A stretch of 64,000 nucleotides of DNA from Corynebacterium bouchesdurhonense (GTDB taxonomy: Bacteria > Actinomycetota > Actinomycetes > Mycobacteriales > Mycobacteriaceae). The notes under the pieces were generated by a model. The model was not told where the DNA came from. It searched no databases and saw only the letters and a list, made by a program, of their open reading frames with translations. Where the stretch lies: NCBI RefSeq assembly GCF_900078305.2, contig NZ_LT546027.1:124001-188000 (forward strand). Reading direction: 5' to 3'. Below, piece after piece: positions 1 to 10,103 of the stretch (position 1 is the stretch's first letter; each line of letters begins with the position of its first letter). The translations under genes were made by a program, and so were the position numbers.

Positions 1-1060
1 CGACCTCGTAGCGGGCGCGGGAGACGTACTCCTCCGGCACCTCGCCACCGTCGAAGCGGTCCTTGAGGCCCCTCATGACCTCCTCCATGAGCCAGGAGGT
101 CGGCGTGTGCCCCTCGGGCACGTCGGCGATGGGCATGCGGTCGTGCGGGTGCTCCTCCCACAGCTCCCCGTAGTCGCCCACGCGCTCCGCGATCCACAGC
201 GTGTTGTCGCACCCGTCCGGCACCGTGGAATCCCACAGCTCGCGCATCTGCTCGGCGGACTTGATGTAGTAGCCCGTGCCGTCGAACTTGAAGCGGTCCG
301 GGTCCATCAGCGTCTTGCCCGTCTGCACGCACAACATTGCCTCGTGCGCGGGCGCTTGGGATTCGAGCACGTAGTGGCAGTCATTGGTCACCAACGGCGG
401 CAGCCCCAGGGTCTCGCCGATACGCAGCAGGTCCTCGCGCACGCGGCGCTCGATGTGCAGGCCGTGGTCCATCAGCTCGAGGAAGTAGTTGTCCTTGCCG
501 TAGATGTCTTGCCACATCGCGGCCGCCTCGAGCGCCTGGTCGTATTGCCCCAGGCGCAGCCGAGTCTGTACGTCGCCCGAGGGGCAGCCGGTGGTGGCGA
601 TGATGCCGTCGGCGTGCTCCGCAATCAGCTCCGCGTCCATCCGCGGCCACTTGCCCAGCTGCCCCTCGTAGCTCGCCAGCGAGGAGAGCTTGAACAGGTT
701 GCGCAGCCCCGTCGCGTTTTCCGCCAGCATGGTTTGGTGCAGGTACGCACCGGAGGCGGACACGTCGTCGGATTTCTGGTCGGGCGTGCCCCAGAGCTGG
801 CGCTTCTTGTCAAAGCGGCTGCCGGGCGCCATGTACGCCTCGATGCCGATGATCGGCTTGATACCGGCGTCAACCATGCGCCGGTAAAACGCGTTGGAGC
901 CGAACATGTTGCCGTGGTCGGTCATCCCCACCGCGGGCATACCCTGGCGCGCGACCTCCTCCGCCAGCAGGTCCACTTTGGCCATGCCGTCGAGCATGGA
1001 GAACTCGGTGTGGTTGTGCAGGTGCACGAAGGAGGAGTGTTTGGCCATGCCCGCCATCAT
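1..1060 (-). CDS. dnaE: DNA polymerase III alpha subunit (DnaE1), N-terminal part; runs off the window
   Basis: N-terminal ~350 residues of the replicative polymerase catalytic subunit; the rest lies beyond position 1. The reverse-strand translation begins [17 protein letters not shown], giving the PHP-domain HxH metal motif ([12 protein letters not shown]), followed by [15 protein letters not shown] and [11 protein letters not shown], all typical of the PHP and early polymerase region of actinobacterial DnaE1. Three in-frame ATGs lie at 1060, 1057 and 1048; 1048 gives the usual [13 protein letters not shown] start, so the true start is uncertain by four codons. An in-frame TAA sits at 1097-1099. 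Family assignment is secure; nothing can be said about the catalytic or OB domains. Confidence 0.95.
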   Translation of the reverse strand, partial: MMAGMAKHSSFVHLHNHTEFSMLDGMAKVDLLAEEVARQGMPAVGMTDHGNMFGSNAFYRRMVDAGIKPIIGIEAYMAPGSRFDKKRQLWGTPDQKSDDVSASGAYLHQTMLAENATGLRNLFKLSSLASYEGQLGKWPRMDAELIAEHADGIIATTGCPSGDVQTRLRLGQYDQALEAAAMWQDIYGKDNYFLELMDHGLHIERRVREDLLRIGETLGLPPLVTNDCHYVLESQAPAHEAMLCVQTGKTLMDPDRFKFDGTGYYIKSAEQMRELWDSTVPDGCDNTLWIAERVGDYGELWEEHPHDRMPIADVPEGHTPTSWLMEEVMRGLKDRFDGGEVPEEYVSRARYEV

Positions 1061-1128
1061 ATCGGCGGTGCCGACGCGCTCAGAAATGATCGTCGATTAG
1101 CACGAGCTTGTGCTTTTCGACGATCCCC

Positions 1129-2400
<1,272 letters not shown>

Positions 2401-2401
2401 G

Positions 2402-3211
2402 TCAGCTGGCCTCCCCCGCGCGCGCACCGGCGGTGGGGCGCACGTCGGTGATGCGGCCGTCCATGATCTCCACGATGCGCTCGGTCTCCTCCGCCAATTC
2501 GGGGTTGTGGGTAATAAAGACGATCGCCTTGCCCATCTCCTCGTGCAGCTGGTGGAACAGGTCCATCACGAGGCGACCGGTCTTGGAGTCCAGGGCGCCA
2601 GTGGGTTCGTCGGCAAGCAAGAGGTCCGGGTCGTTGGCCAGGGCGCGCGCGATGGCCACACGCTGCTTCTGACCGCCGGAGAGCTCGTTGGGCTGGTGGT
2701 GGATGCGGTCGCCCATGCCCATCATCCCGAGCAGCTCCTCCGCCCGGGCGTCGCGTTCCTTCTTGTCCACGCCTGCGTACATCATGGGCATGGCCACGTT
2801 TTGCAGCGCGTCCATGCGGCCGATGAGGTTGAAGTTTTGGAAGATGAAGCCGATGTTGCCGCTGCGGTAAGCCGCCAGCTCGCGGTCGGTCTTGGCGTAG
2901 ACGGGCTCGCCGTTGAAGGCGTAGGCCCCCTCAGTGGGGCGGTCCAGCATGCCGATGAGGTTCATCAGCGTGGACTTGCCGCCGCCGGACGGGCCGACGA
3001 TGGAGACGAACTCGCGCTGCTCGGCGTGGAAGTCGATGCCGTGCAGGACGGTGAGCTCGCTCGGCTCGCCCACGTTGTAGGTCTTCACAATGTTGCGCAT
3101 GTCGATCAGCAACCCGGTGTCCGCCAACCCGGCCGCCGGCGCCGCAGGCGCTGCCGCCTCCGGTTCGACTCGCCGGTGCTTGCCCCGCATGTTGGAAAAC
3201 GGCGTGCTCAC
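2402..3211 (-). CDS. MacB/LolD-type ABC transporter ATP-binding protein
   Basis: Cytoplasmic ATPase, 269 aa, that powers the neighbouring permease. The family core starts near residue 33 after a Pro/Ala-rich N-terminal extension. Visible motifs are Walker A GPSGGGKST, Q-loop FIFQNFNLIGRM, signature LSGGQKQRVAIARAL, Walker B LLLADEPTGALD and H-loop FITHNPELA. The spacing matches the MacB/LolD/FtsE group, with the typical switch region (NLIGMLDRPTEGAYAFNG). It lies 10 nt after the adaptor gene and 1 nt before the permease GTG, so the three are one transcription unit. The Walker B codons contain a copy of the GCTTNYCGACG word at 2608-2618. Confidence 0.93.
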   Translation of the reverse strand: MSTPFSNMRGKHRRVEPEAAAPAAPAAGLADTGLLIDMRNIVKTYNVGEPSELTVLHGIDFHAEQREFVSIVGPSGGGKSTLMNLIGMLDRPTEGAYAFNGEPVYAKTDRELAAYRSGNIGFIFQNFNLIGRMDALQNVAMPMMYAGVDKKERDARAEELLGMMGMGDRIHHQPNELSGGQKQRVAIARALANDPDLLLADEPTGALDSKTGRLVMDLFHQLHEEMGKAIVFITHNPELAEETERIVEIMDGRITDVRPTAGARAGEAS

Positions 3212-3221
3212 GTACCCTCCC

Positions 3222-4979
3222 CTAGTTCGCTGCCGGGGCGGGTTCCGCCGCCGGCTGCTCCGCCGGCGTGCCGGCCGGCTTGCGGGTGCTGGTCACGGTC
3301 ACGGTGGCGGTGGTGCGCTCGCGGGTCTTCTTGGCTTCCTCCACCTCTGCCGGGTCGAACCCGGAGTCGGTGATCTCCACCTTCTGGCCCACCTTGCCGC
3401 GGTAATCCTCAGGCCAGTTGATCACGATGTCGCCAGCCTTGATCTCGCCGCCGGTCACGGCGATATCCACGTCGTTGGCGGCGCCGGTCTCCACCACGCG
3501 CTCCTCCACCTTGCCGGAGCGGTCACCGTCCTTGTCTGTGGCCAGCACCAGGACCTTCTGCTTGCCGCCGTCCTCGAACACGGCGTCAACTGGCACGTTG
3601 AGCGCGTCCTTGGACTCGGCGGTGACGATCTCGGCGCGCACGCTGCCGCCCAACAGCAGGCCCTCCTTGTCGCCGGTCACCTCGATCTCCACCGGGAACG
3701 TCACGGTGGAATCGCCGCCTCGCCCGCCCTGCGCCATGGCCGCCGCGGCGGCGGTGTCGGACTCGGAGTCCCCGGCCGGGGAGACGCGCACCACGCGCCC
3801 GGTGAACTCCTTCTTGCCCGTTGCGGTGGAGGTGAATCGCACGGGGTTGTCCTTGGCAATGTTCGGCACGTCCGCCTCGCGCACGTCGGCGCGGATGAGC
3901 AGGCGGGAATCGTCCGCCACGCTGAGGATGCGCCCCTGCGGGATGTCGCCTTCTTGCACGTCAACGCGGGTGACAACGCCGGCGATCGGCGAGTAGATGG
4001 TCGCCTCCTGCACCTGGTATTCCAGGGTTCCGTCGCCGTCGCCCAGCTTCGCGTTCTCGGCCGCCCGCCACGCGGAGTCGACCTGCGCCTGGGCCTGGAG
4101 GCGCTCCTGCTCGGCCTGGGAGCGCGCCGCGGCCAAGTTCGCCTTCGCCTCCTGCAGCGCGGCGTAGGCCTGGTCGGTGCTCACGCCCGCGCCCGCACCC
4201 GCGCCGGCACCAGCACCCGCACCCGCACCCGCGAGCTGCGCCAGCTGCTCGGCGGTGAGCCCCTGAGCGGGGGCTTGCGCCGGCACCTGCGGCAGCTGCA
4301 CCTGCACCTGCGGCGCCTGCGCCGGAACCTGCGGCACCTGGGGCAGCTGGGGCACCCCCGGCAGCGTGCCGCCGGGCAGGTGGTTGCTCACGGCCTGGTC
4401 CACCTGAGAGGAAATGTGGCCCGCCATCTGTGTGGCCACACGCACGGCGCCGAGCACCACGCCCGCGGTTCCGTTCGCTCCAGCGGCCGCGTTGTAGGCG
4501 GCCTGTGCCTGGCTCAGCTGGCTTTGCGCCGCCGCGATGGCGGGGTAGGTGCCGTTGTTGATCTGCTCGTTGAGCACGTTGAGCTGCGCCTGTGCCGTCT
4601 CCACGGTCTGCATGGCGTCGGCCTGCGCGTTCGCCTGCTGGCGCTGCTGGACGTCGAGCTGTTTCTGCAGCTGGTCCACGTTCAGGGAGGCGAGGAACTG
4701 CTCGGCCTTCACGCGGTCGCCCGGCGCCACGGCGATGCGCTCCACCTCGGTCTGCAGCGGCGTGGTGATGTTGATGGCCCGCGCGGGCGCGATCTTGCCG
4801 TTGACCACCACGGAATCCGACACGCCCTCCGCCGTGGCAATGGTGTAATCGCCCGGCGCAAGGCCCTCGCCGTGATCCTTCTCGCCGGCGCTGCCGCACG
4901 CGGCGGTGAACAGGCTCGCCGAGACCACGGCGGCGAGCACCGCGCGCTTCATTCCGGGGTTGTATGGACGATAAGGCAA
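3222..4979 (-). CDS. HlyD/MacA-type efflux adaptor lipoprotein
   Basis: Periplasmic-adaptor-like subunit for the downstream ATPase and permease. The lipoprotein signal MKRAVLAAVVSASLFTAACG ends in a lipobox (TAAC). It is followed by a beta-barrel/lipoyl half, a long alpha-hairpin region (QLQKQLDVQQRQQANAQADA ... QAEQERLQAQAQ) and a C-terminal barrel domain (VDVQEGDIPQGRILSVADDS). Between the helical arms lies low-complexity sequence, PQVP/PAQAP repeats and then about eight Gly-Ala dipeptides encoded near 4183-4233. Start: a TTG at 4979 has GAGGAG 5 nt upstream; an ATG at 4952 begins the signal peptide itself but has a poor ribosome site. C-terminus Pro/Ala-rich. About 585 aa; substrate unknown. 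Confidence 0.85.
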   Translation of the reverse strand: MPYRPYNPGMKRAVLAAVVSASLFTAACGSAGEKDHGEGLAPGDYTIATAEGVSDSVVVNGKIAPARAINITTPLQTEVERIAVAPGDRVKAEQFLASLNVDQLQKQLDVQQRQQANAQADAMQTVETAQAQLNVLNEQINNGTYPAIAAAQSQLSQAQAAYNAAAGANGTAGVVLGAVRVATQMAGHISSQVDQAVSNHLPGGTLPGVPQLPQVPQVPAQAPQVQVQLPQVPAQAPAQGLTAEQLAQLAGAGAGAGAGAGAGAGVSTDQAYAALQEAKANLAAARSQAEQERLQAQAQVDSAWRAAENAKLGDGDGTLEYQVQEATIYSPIAGVVTRVDVQEGDIPQGRILSVADDSRLLIRADVREADVPNIAKDNPVRFTSTATGKKEFTGRVVRVSPAGDSESDTAAAAAMAQGGRGGDSTVTFPVEIEVTGDKEGLLLGGSVRAEIVTAESKDALNVPVDAVFEDGGKQKVLVLATDKDGDRSGKVEERVVETGAANDVDIAVTGGEIKAGDIVINWPEDYRGKVGQKVEITDSGFDPAEVEEAKKTRERTTATVTVTSTRKPAGTPAEQPAAEPAPAAN

Positions 4980-5070
4980 GGTCACTCCTCTGATAAGTGG
5001 GGCGTGCAACTTTGCCAGACTATACACCGCGCACCCCCTCCTCCCCTGCTGGAACGGTGTGAGCGCGGCG

Positions 5071-5223
5071 CTAGAACGAGGAAACGGGGCTGATGCCGAA
5101 GGCCCCCCACGCCGCGTCAGGCGGCAGGGCCTCCACGGCCTCTACGCCCGGGTCCGCGGCGATGGCGCGCAGCGCGTGGCCACCGCCGCCGAGCGCAACG
5201 GCGTGGAGCTGGACCCGGGCCGC
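5071..5223 (-). other. Coding-like extension beyond an in-frame TAA, downstream of the small rluD-linked ORF
   Basis: In the same frame as the 36-codon ORF at 5224-5334, directly after its TAA, 50 further sense codons run to a TAG at 5071-5073. Third positions are almost all G or C and the peptide looks ordinary (for example VQLHAVALGGGGHALRAIAA, ending GISPVSSF). It has no obvious start codon of its own. It may be the remnant of a longer protein cut by a nonsense mutation, or chance. I see no recognisable domain. Confidence 0.3.
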
Positions 5224-5334
5224 TTAGCCGCCGTGGTGGTGCGCGGGCGTGACCATGCCCACCGAGTACACCCCGCCGAGCGCCAGTGCGATGCCGGCGA
5301 GCACCCACGCAAGCGACCTCGCGCGCACCCGCAC
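5224..5334 (-). CDS. Small single-span membrane protein coupled to rluD (36 aa)
   Basis: A 36-codon ORF whose GTG immediately follows the rluD stop (TAGGTG), so translation is probably coupled. The product starts MRVRARSLAWVLAGIALALG and has one hydrophobic segment (WVLAGIALALGGVYSVGMV) after a basic N-terminus, then a His-rich tail ending TPAHHHGG. I do not recognise the family. The frame continues open for 50 more codons after the TAA (5071-5223), so this may be the 5' piece of a broken ~87-codon gene. Without homologues it could also be a chance ORF, although position, hydrophobicity and third-base GC favour a real gene. Confidence 0.4.
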   Translation of the reverse strand: MRVRARSLAWVLAGIALALGGVYSVGMVTPAHHHGG

Positions 5335-6264
5335 CTACGCCCCCCGAACCACGTCGAGAGCGTGTTGCAGATCCTGCGGGTACGGGGAGGAGACCTCCAT
5401 GTACTCGCCCGTGCGCGGGTGGTTGAAGCCGAGCTTGGTGGCGTGCAGCCACTGCCGGTTCAGGCCCACCTCGCGCGCCAGGTTCGGGTCGCAACCGTAC
5501 ATCGGGTCGCCCACGCACGGGTGGCCCACCGCGGACATGTGGACGCGGATCTGGTGGGTGCGACCAGTTTCCAGGTGCACCTCGAGCAGGCTCGCGCGCC
5601 TGAACGCCTCGGTAACCTCGTAGTGGGTCACGCTTGGGCGGCCATCATCCACCACGGCGAACTTCCAGCCCGAGGAGGGGTGGCGGCCGATGGGGGCGTC
5701 GATGGTGCCCACGATCGGGTCCGGCAGGCCCTGCACCATGGCGTGGTACGTCTTGTCTATGGTGCGCTCCTTGAACGCCCGCTTGAGCACCGAGTAGCCG
5801 GGCACGCTCGCGGCCACCACCATCACGCCGGAGGTGCCCACGTCGAGGCGCTGCACAATGCCCTTGCGCTCCGGCGGGCCCGCGTCCGGCAGCGTGAAGC
5901 CCATGGCCTGCAGGCCGCCCACCACGGTCGGCCCCTCCCAGCCGAGCGTGGGGTGAGCCGCAACCCCCACCGGCTTGTCCACCGCAATCACGTCGTCGTC
6001 CTGGTAGAGGATGGTCAGGCCCTCCACGTGCTCCGCCACGGGCTCGGGTGCGGCCTTTGGCGCCGGCAGAGTGGCCTCCAGCATCGCGCCCGGCACCACG
6101 CGGTCCGATTTCTGCGCGGGCCTCCCACCGATCAGCACGTCGCCGCCCTGCGCCATCTCCGCCGCTACGGCGCGCGACACGCCGAAGAGCTTCGCAATTG
6201 CCGCGTCCACCCGCATGCCGTCGAGGCCCTCCGGCACGGGCAGGGACCGGAACCCGCCGCTCAT
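5335..6264 (-). CDS. rluD: RluA/RluD-family RNA pseudouridine synthase
   Basis: Isomerises specific uridines to pseudouridine in rRNA. The 309-aa protein has an N-terminal S4 RNA-binding domain (residues about 12-75, [20 protein letters not shown] ... GDVLIGG) and the catalytic domain with motif HRLD-like [17 protein letters not shown] (catalytic Asp in RLD), plus [12 protein letters not shown] and GDPMYGCD. The ATG overlaps the lspA stop (ATGA, 6261-6264), so lspA and this gene are one operon, as in many actinobacteria. The RluD assignment is by family; which uridines it modifies cannot be read from sequence. Confidence 0.93.
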   Translation of the reverse strand: MSGGFRSLPVPEGLDGMRVDAAIAKLFGVSRAVAAEMAQGGDVLIGGRPAQKSDRVVPGAMLEATLPAPKAAPEPVAEHVEGLTILYQDDDVIAVDKPVGVAAHPTLGWEGPTVVGGLQAMGFTLPDAGPPERKGIVQRLDVGTSGVMVVAASVPGYSVLKRAFKERTIDKTYHAMVQGLPDPIVGTIDAPIGRHPSSGWKFAVVDDGRPSVTHYEVTEAFRRASLLEVHLETGRTHQIRVHMSAVGHPCVGDPMYGCDPNLAREVGLNRQWLHATKLGFNHPRTGEYMEVSSPYPQDLQHALDVVRGA

Positions 6265-6755
6265 CGGCCCGCCTCAGTGTGCTCAGTGTGCTCAGTGCGC
6301 TCAGGCAAGAACATCGCCGCGAGCAGCACCGCCACGCCCACGGTGATGCAGGCGTCGGCGATGTTGAACACGGCGAAGCTGCCCACGGAGATGTAATCCA
6401 CCACATGGCCGAAGAAGAAGCCCGGCGCGCGGAAGAGGCGGTCGATGACGTTGCCCAGCGCGCCGCCCGCGATCAGCGCCACGCCCAGCACCTCCCAGCG
6501 GCCCGCGAGCTTGGGCGCCACGATGAGCGCGCCGACCACGAACGCGAGCTGGATGGTGGTGAACAGCCACGTCAGATTCTCCCCCATGGAAAACGCCGCG
6601 CCGGAGTTGAACAGGAGGTAGAAGCGGAACCAGTCCCCGATCACGGGCATCGGCACTCCGGGCTCGAGCCAGGAGAGCATGAGCTGCTTGACCGCCTGGT
6701 CCACCACCGCTATCAGCGCCATGGTGGCCGCCACGCGTCGTCTCTGCCGGTTCAT
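6261..6755 (-). CDS. lspA: Lipoprotein signal peptidase II
   Basis: Aspartic protease of the inner membrane that removes signal peptides from diacylglyceryl-modified prolipoproteins. The protein is 164 aa with four membrane segments. Conserved blocks are [17 protein letters not shown] (N-terminal), [36 protein letters not shown] (catalytic Asp in NVIDR) and [11 protein letters not shown] (second catalytic Asp). I chose ATG 6755 because the longer frame upstream is not family-like. The C-terminus ends in [13 protein letters not shown], produced by a 9-nt tandem repeat (CTCAGTGTG on the plus strand, 6273-6304). Its substrates in this window include the predicted lipoproteins at 3222, 6811, 9460 and CtaC. 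Confidence 0.95.
   Translation of the reverse strand: MNRQRRRVAATMALIAVVDQAVKQLMLSWLEPGVPMPVIGDWFRFYLLFNSGAAFSMGENLTWLFTTIQLAFVVGALIVAPKLAGRWEVLGVALIAGGALGNVIDRLFRAPGFFFGHVVDYISVGSFAVFNIADACITVGVAVLLAAMFLPERTEHTEHTEAGR
6273..6304. repeat. 9-nt tandem repeat in the lspA 3' end
   Basis: Three copies of CTCAGTGTG (the last CTCAGTGCG) plus a partial fourth, in frame with lspA on the minus strand, giving the repeated HTE/TEH tail. The period is a multiple of three, so copy-number changes would keep the frame. Confidence 0.8.
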
Positions 6756-6810
6756 CACCGCCAATACTGTAGTCCGTGGGTGCCACAGGGGCGTGGGGTA
6801 GGTTCGAGGG

Positions 6811-7764
6811 GTGCTGAAAACGCCCGTGTCCTTGCGCCGAGCCGCCGCCGCGCTCGCCGTCGTGCCCCTCGTCACCGCCTGCGCCGCCGGGGAGGACGAC
6901 CCCCTGGCCGGGGTGCCGGCGTTCCCCGTCGACGCGCCGAAGGTGTCCCTGCTCTCCGCCGGCGAGAACCCCCGCCCGCTGCGTTACACCGACGCGGCCG
7001 AGCCGTACGACACCGTCGTGACGGTGTCCAGCGGCATCGCCCAGTCCGCCGCCGGCCCGGACGTGGACCCCGCCGCGCCAGCCGGGGGCGACGTGGAGGA
7101 GGTGACGCTGCCGCTCGCGGTCGCCCCGGCCGACGCCGGCGAGCCAGGCAGCGGCGAAGCCCCCGCCGCCCGCCAGGTGGAGCTTCAGGTGGGCACGCCG
7201 ACGCACTCGGACCTCGCTTTCAACGAGGAGCTGGCGTCCGCCGAGGACTTCCTCATGCGATGGCGCGCGGCCGAGACCGGTCTGATCTCCAGCGTGAAGA
7301 TGCTCGCGCCGGAGGGCTCGACCGAAGACGGCAGGCGCGTGGTGGAGCGCTCGCTGTTGTCGTTGATGTCGGCCGCCGTGGTCTTCCCGGACGCGCCGGT
7401 GGGCGTGGGCGGCTCGTGGTCGGTGGAGGGCAGGGTCACGGGCAGCGCCTCGATGGTGCGCACCACCACCTACACGATCACCGCCATAGATGGAGACCGC
7501 GTGGACCTGCGCGCGGAGGTGTCGGAGCGCCCCACCGAGCAGACCTTATCTATCGACAACCCGGCAGCGGGCGATCTCAACGGCCAGACGCTGCGCGTGG
7601 AGAGCACCGCCACCACCTCCGACGCCGAGCTCACCGTGGACCTCGCCCGCCCGCTACCCGTCGCGGGCCGCGTGGCCGCCACCACCCGGCTCGTCTACGC
7701 CGGCGAGGGCGACGTGCGCATCGTCCAGGACGTCACCTCCGCGGTGACGTACGGCAAGGAGTAG
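6811..7764 (+). CDS. Predicted secreted lipoprotein (DUF6263-like)
   Basis: 317-aa exported protein of unknown function. It starts with GTG and the signal MLKTPVSLRRAAAALAVVPL followed by lipobox VTAC, so it is probably membrane-anchored through a lipidated Cys. The mature part is Ala/Val/Asp-rich with repeated beta-strand-like stretches (YDTVVTVSSGIAQS, LRVESTATTSDAELTVDLA, TTTYTITAIDGDRVDLRAEV). This resembles the DUF6263 family of actinobacterial secreted proteins as I remember it, a low-confidence match. It lies 4 nt upstream of the ABC-F gene and so is probably co-transcribed. It is divergent from lspA (55 bp apart), which would process it. Confidence 0.7.
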   Translation: MLKTPVSLRRAAAALAVVPLVTACAAGEDDPLAGVPAFPVDAPKVSLLSAGENPRPLRYTDAAEPYDTVVTVSSGIAQSAAGPDVDPAAPAGGDVEEVTLPLAVAPADAGEPGSGEAPAARQVELQVGTPTHSDLAFNEELASAEDFLMRWRAAETGLISSVKMLAPEGSTEDGRRVVERSLLSLMSAAVVFPDAPVGVGGSWSVEGRVTGSASMVRTTTYTITAIDGDRVDLRAEVSERPTEQTLSIDNPAAGDLNGQTLRVESTATTSDAELTVDLARPLPVAGRVAATTRLVYAGEGDVRIVQDVTSAVTYGKE

Positions 7765-7768
7765 AGCC

Positions 7769-9463
7769 GTGGTCGCTCCCCTGCACATCGGCCTGGACGG
7801 CATTTCCTTCTCCTACCCCGGCGGCGCCCGGGTGCTCACGGATATCTCATTCGCCGTACCCTCCGGCTCCGTCACGGGCCTGATCGGCGAGAACGGCGCC
7901 GGCAAGTCGACCCTTCTGGGCATCATTTCCGGCGAGCTCACCCCCAGCACCGGCACGCTCATCACCCCGCCCGTGACCGGGTTCATCGCCCAGGAGACGT
8001 CGCTGCCGTTCACCGCTCCCGCGCGCTCGCTTATCGACGCAGCCGTGGCCGAACTGCGCCAGGTGGAGCACGACATCACCGCGATCTCGGAACGCATGGC
8101 GCAGCAGCCGGACGACCCTTCGCTGGCGGAGGCCTTTGACCGCGCCCTCGCCCGTGCCGAAAACTCCAGCGTGTGGGAGCTCGACGCCCGCATCGCCACC
8201 GTCCTTGCGGGCCTCGGCCTGGCCAACGTGGCGCTGGACACGCCGCTGGGAGAGATGTCCGGCGGGCAGCGGCGCCGCTTTGCCCTAGCCACCCTGCTGC
8301 TGCGCCCCGTGGACGCCATGGTGCTCGATGAGCCCACCAACCACCTCGACGACGAGGCGGTGGACTTCCTCGTCGACGAGCTCACCGCGTTCAAGGGACC
8401 TGTGCTGGCCGCCTCGCACGATCGCTACTTCCTCGACGCCGCATGCGACAGCATCGTGGACCTGGACCCCGGCCTCGGCCCCGAGGGCGGGTTCGGCGAG
8501 GAGACCCGCCAGGGTGCGAAGTTCACCGGTAGCTTCAGCGACTACCTCGCCGCCCGCGAGGCGAGGCGCCGCCGGTGGGAGACGGACTACGCGGCCCAGG
8601 AGCACGAGCGCGCCCGCCTGGAGAAGGCCGCCAAGCAGTCCGCGGAGGACGTCTTCCACTCGCAGGAGAACAAGACCGAGGCCCGCGCCGGGGCGAAGTT
8701 CTACGCGGACCGGGCGGCCAAGACGGTGGGCAACCGGCGGCGCGCGGCCGAGCAGCGCTTAGATAACTTGGAGCGCGCCGCCATCCCTGCCCCGCCCGAG
8801 CGGCTGCGCTTCCTCGGCCTGCCGCCGCACACCGCCACCTCCATCGGCGTGCCCGCGGTGACGGCCCGCAACCTGCGCGTGCCGGACCGCCTCATGCCGC
8901 TGAGCCTCAAAGTCCAGCCCGGGCAGCAGCTGCTCGTGGAGGGCCCCAACGGCTCCGGCAAGTCCACTCTGCTCAAGATCATCGACGGCACGCTCACCGG
9001 CTACGAGGGCGAGCTCATCATCCCGGAGGAGCTTTCCATCGCCCGCCTCGAGCAGGACGACGCGTGGCAGAACCTCGACGCTACCGCGGCCGACGTTTTC
9101 GCCGCCAACACCCCTGCCTCGGCCCCCTCGCTGGTGGAGATGGGGCTCATGAGCGAAGAGCAGGCGCGCAAGCCGCTTTCAGACCTTTCCCTGGGCCAGC
9201 GCCGTCGCGTGTCGCTCGGCATCATCCTGGCCTCGCCGCCGGACGTGCTGCTTCTCGACGAGCCCACCAACCACCTCTCCCTCGCCCTCGCCGAAGAACT
9301 GGAGGAGGCGCTGACCACGTTCGCCGGCACGGTGATCATCACCAGCCACGACCGATGGGTGCGCCGGCAGTGGCGCCGCCGCATCGACCACGGCGATCAG
9401 CGCGCCCGCATCCTCACCCTGACCACCATGTGGACGGGCGAGCTCTGGCGCGACGGCAGCTAG
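7769..9463 (+). CDS. ABC-F family ATP-binding protein
   Basis: Soluble twin-ATPase of the ABC-F type, a family acting on ribosomes (translation factors or antibiotic protection). 564 aa with no membrane segments. First domain: Walker A GLIGENGAGKST, signature LGEMSGGQRRRFALATLLL, Walker B AMVLDEPTNHLDD. It is followed by a charged linker (RLEKAAKQSAEDVFHSQEN). Second domain: Walker A GPNGSGKST, signature LSLGQRRRVSLGIIL, Walker B LLLDEPTNHLS, then TSHDRWVRRQW. GTG start with AAGGAG 6 nt upstream, directly after the lipoprotein gene. Its stop shares the tetranucleotide CTAG (9460-9463) with the convergent gene. It may contribute to intrinsic macrolide/lincosamide-type tolerance, but the subgroup cannot be fixed by eye. 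Confidence 0.9.
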   Translation: MVAPLHIGLDGISFSYPGGARVLTDISFAVPSGSVTGLIGENGAGKSTLLGIISGELTPSTGTLITPPVTGFIAQETSLPFTAPARSLIDAAVAELRQVEHDITAISERMAQQPDDPSLAEAFDRALARAENSSVWELDARIATVLAGLGLANVALDTPLGEMSGGQRRRFALATLLLRPVDAMVLDEPTNHLDDEAVDFLVDELTAFKGPVLAASHDRYFLDAACDSIVDLDPGLGPEGGFGEETRQGAKFTGSFSDYLAAREARRRRWETDYAAQEHERARLEKAAKQSAEDVFHSQENKTEARAGAKFYADRAAKTVGNRRRAAEQRLDNLERAAIPAPPERLRFLGLPPHTATSIGVPAVTARNLRVPDRLMPLSLKVQPGQQLLVEGPNGSGKSTLLKIIDGTLTGYEGELIIPEELSIARLEQDDAWQNLDATAADVFAANTPASAPSLVEMGLMSEEQARKPLSDLSLGQRRRVSLGIILASPPDVLLLDEPTNHLSLALAEELEEALTTFAGTVIITSHDRWVRRQWRRRIDHGDQRARILTLTTMWTGELWRDGS

Positions 9464-10023
9464 AGGGCCGGCGCCGGCGCCGCGTCAACCGGAGCGGGTG
9501 CCACGGGCGCGTTCGCCGCGCACATTGCCGGCACCTGGTCCGCCGGCAGGGTGCCTGAGATGAGGTTGCACGCCCAGCGCTGCGACAGCTTCCAGTGGCC
9601 GTCCTCGAACACGAAGTTGACGTCGTTGATCAGGGTCGGCTCCTCGCCCGGGGCGGTGAGGTTCACCGCGGCGAGCACCTGGTTGGGCTCGAAGTCCGGC
9701 AGCACCGGCGGCACCACCTGGAAGTTCGCGCCGGATTCCTGCTGGGACTGCGTCATGACGTCGAAAAGCTCCGGCACCTGCTCCCCGCCCTGCACCGTTA
9801 GCATCCGCTCCTCGATGGGCAGGTTCGGGTCCGCCGCCCGCTGCAGCACGCCGTTGAGCTCCTCCACCGTGGGCAGGTCCGCCGCGGGAGCCGCCTGGGT
9901 GGTGGCGGCGGCCACCGTGCTCGTGGAGGTGGGCTGCTCCGTTTCTTCGCTGCCGGAGCAGCCCGCCAGCGCGAGTCCCATGCCGAATGCGGTAGCGGCG
10001 GCGACGATCTTCGGTGCGTGCAC
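9460..10023 (-). CDS. MTB12-like secreted lipoprotein
   Basis: 187-aa exported protein. Signal MHAPKIVAAATAFGMGLALA is followed by a lipobox-type AGC and a Ser/Thr/Ala-rich linker. The folded part (about residues 50-165: LPTVEELNGVLQRAADPNLP ... FVFEDGHWKLSQRWACNLI) matches my memory of the low-molecular-weight antigen MTB12-like C-terminal domain found in mycobacteria and corynebacteria. It ends in a Pro/Ala tail (APVAPAPVDAAPAPAL). Function unknown; cell-surface location inferred. It is convergent with the ABC-F gene: both use the palindromic CTAG at 9460-9463 for their TAG stops. Confidence 0.75.
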   Translation of the reverse strand: MHAPKIVAAATAFGMGLALAGCSGSEETEQPTSTSTVAAATTQAAPAADLPTVEELNGVLQRAADPNLPIEERMLTVQGGEQVPELFDVMTQSQQESGANFQVVPPVLPDFEPNQVLAAVNLTAPGEEPTLINDVNFVFEDGHWKLSQRWACNLISGTLPADQVPAMCAANAPVAPAPVDAAPAPAL

Positions 10024-10103
10024 GTGTACTCCTTTGTGGTTTGAGCTTTTCGTTCAGCGTACCCACTCGCGCCCGCCCCGTCCCAACTGGCACTGTGGTG
10101 CGC

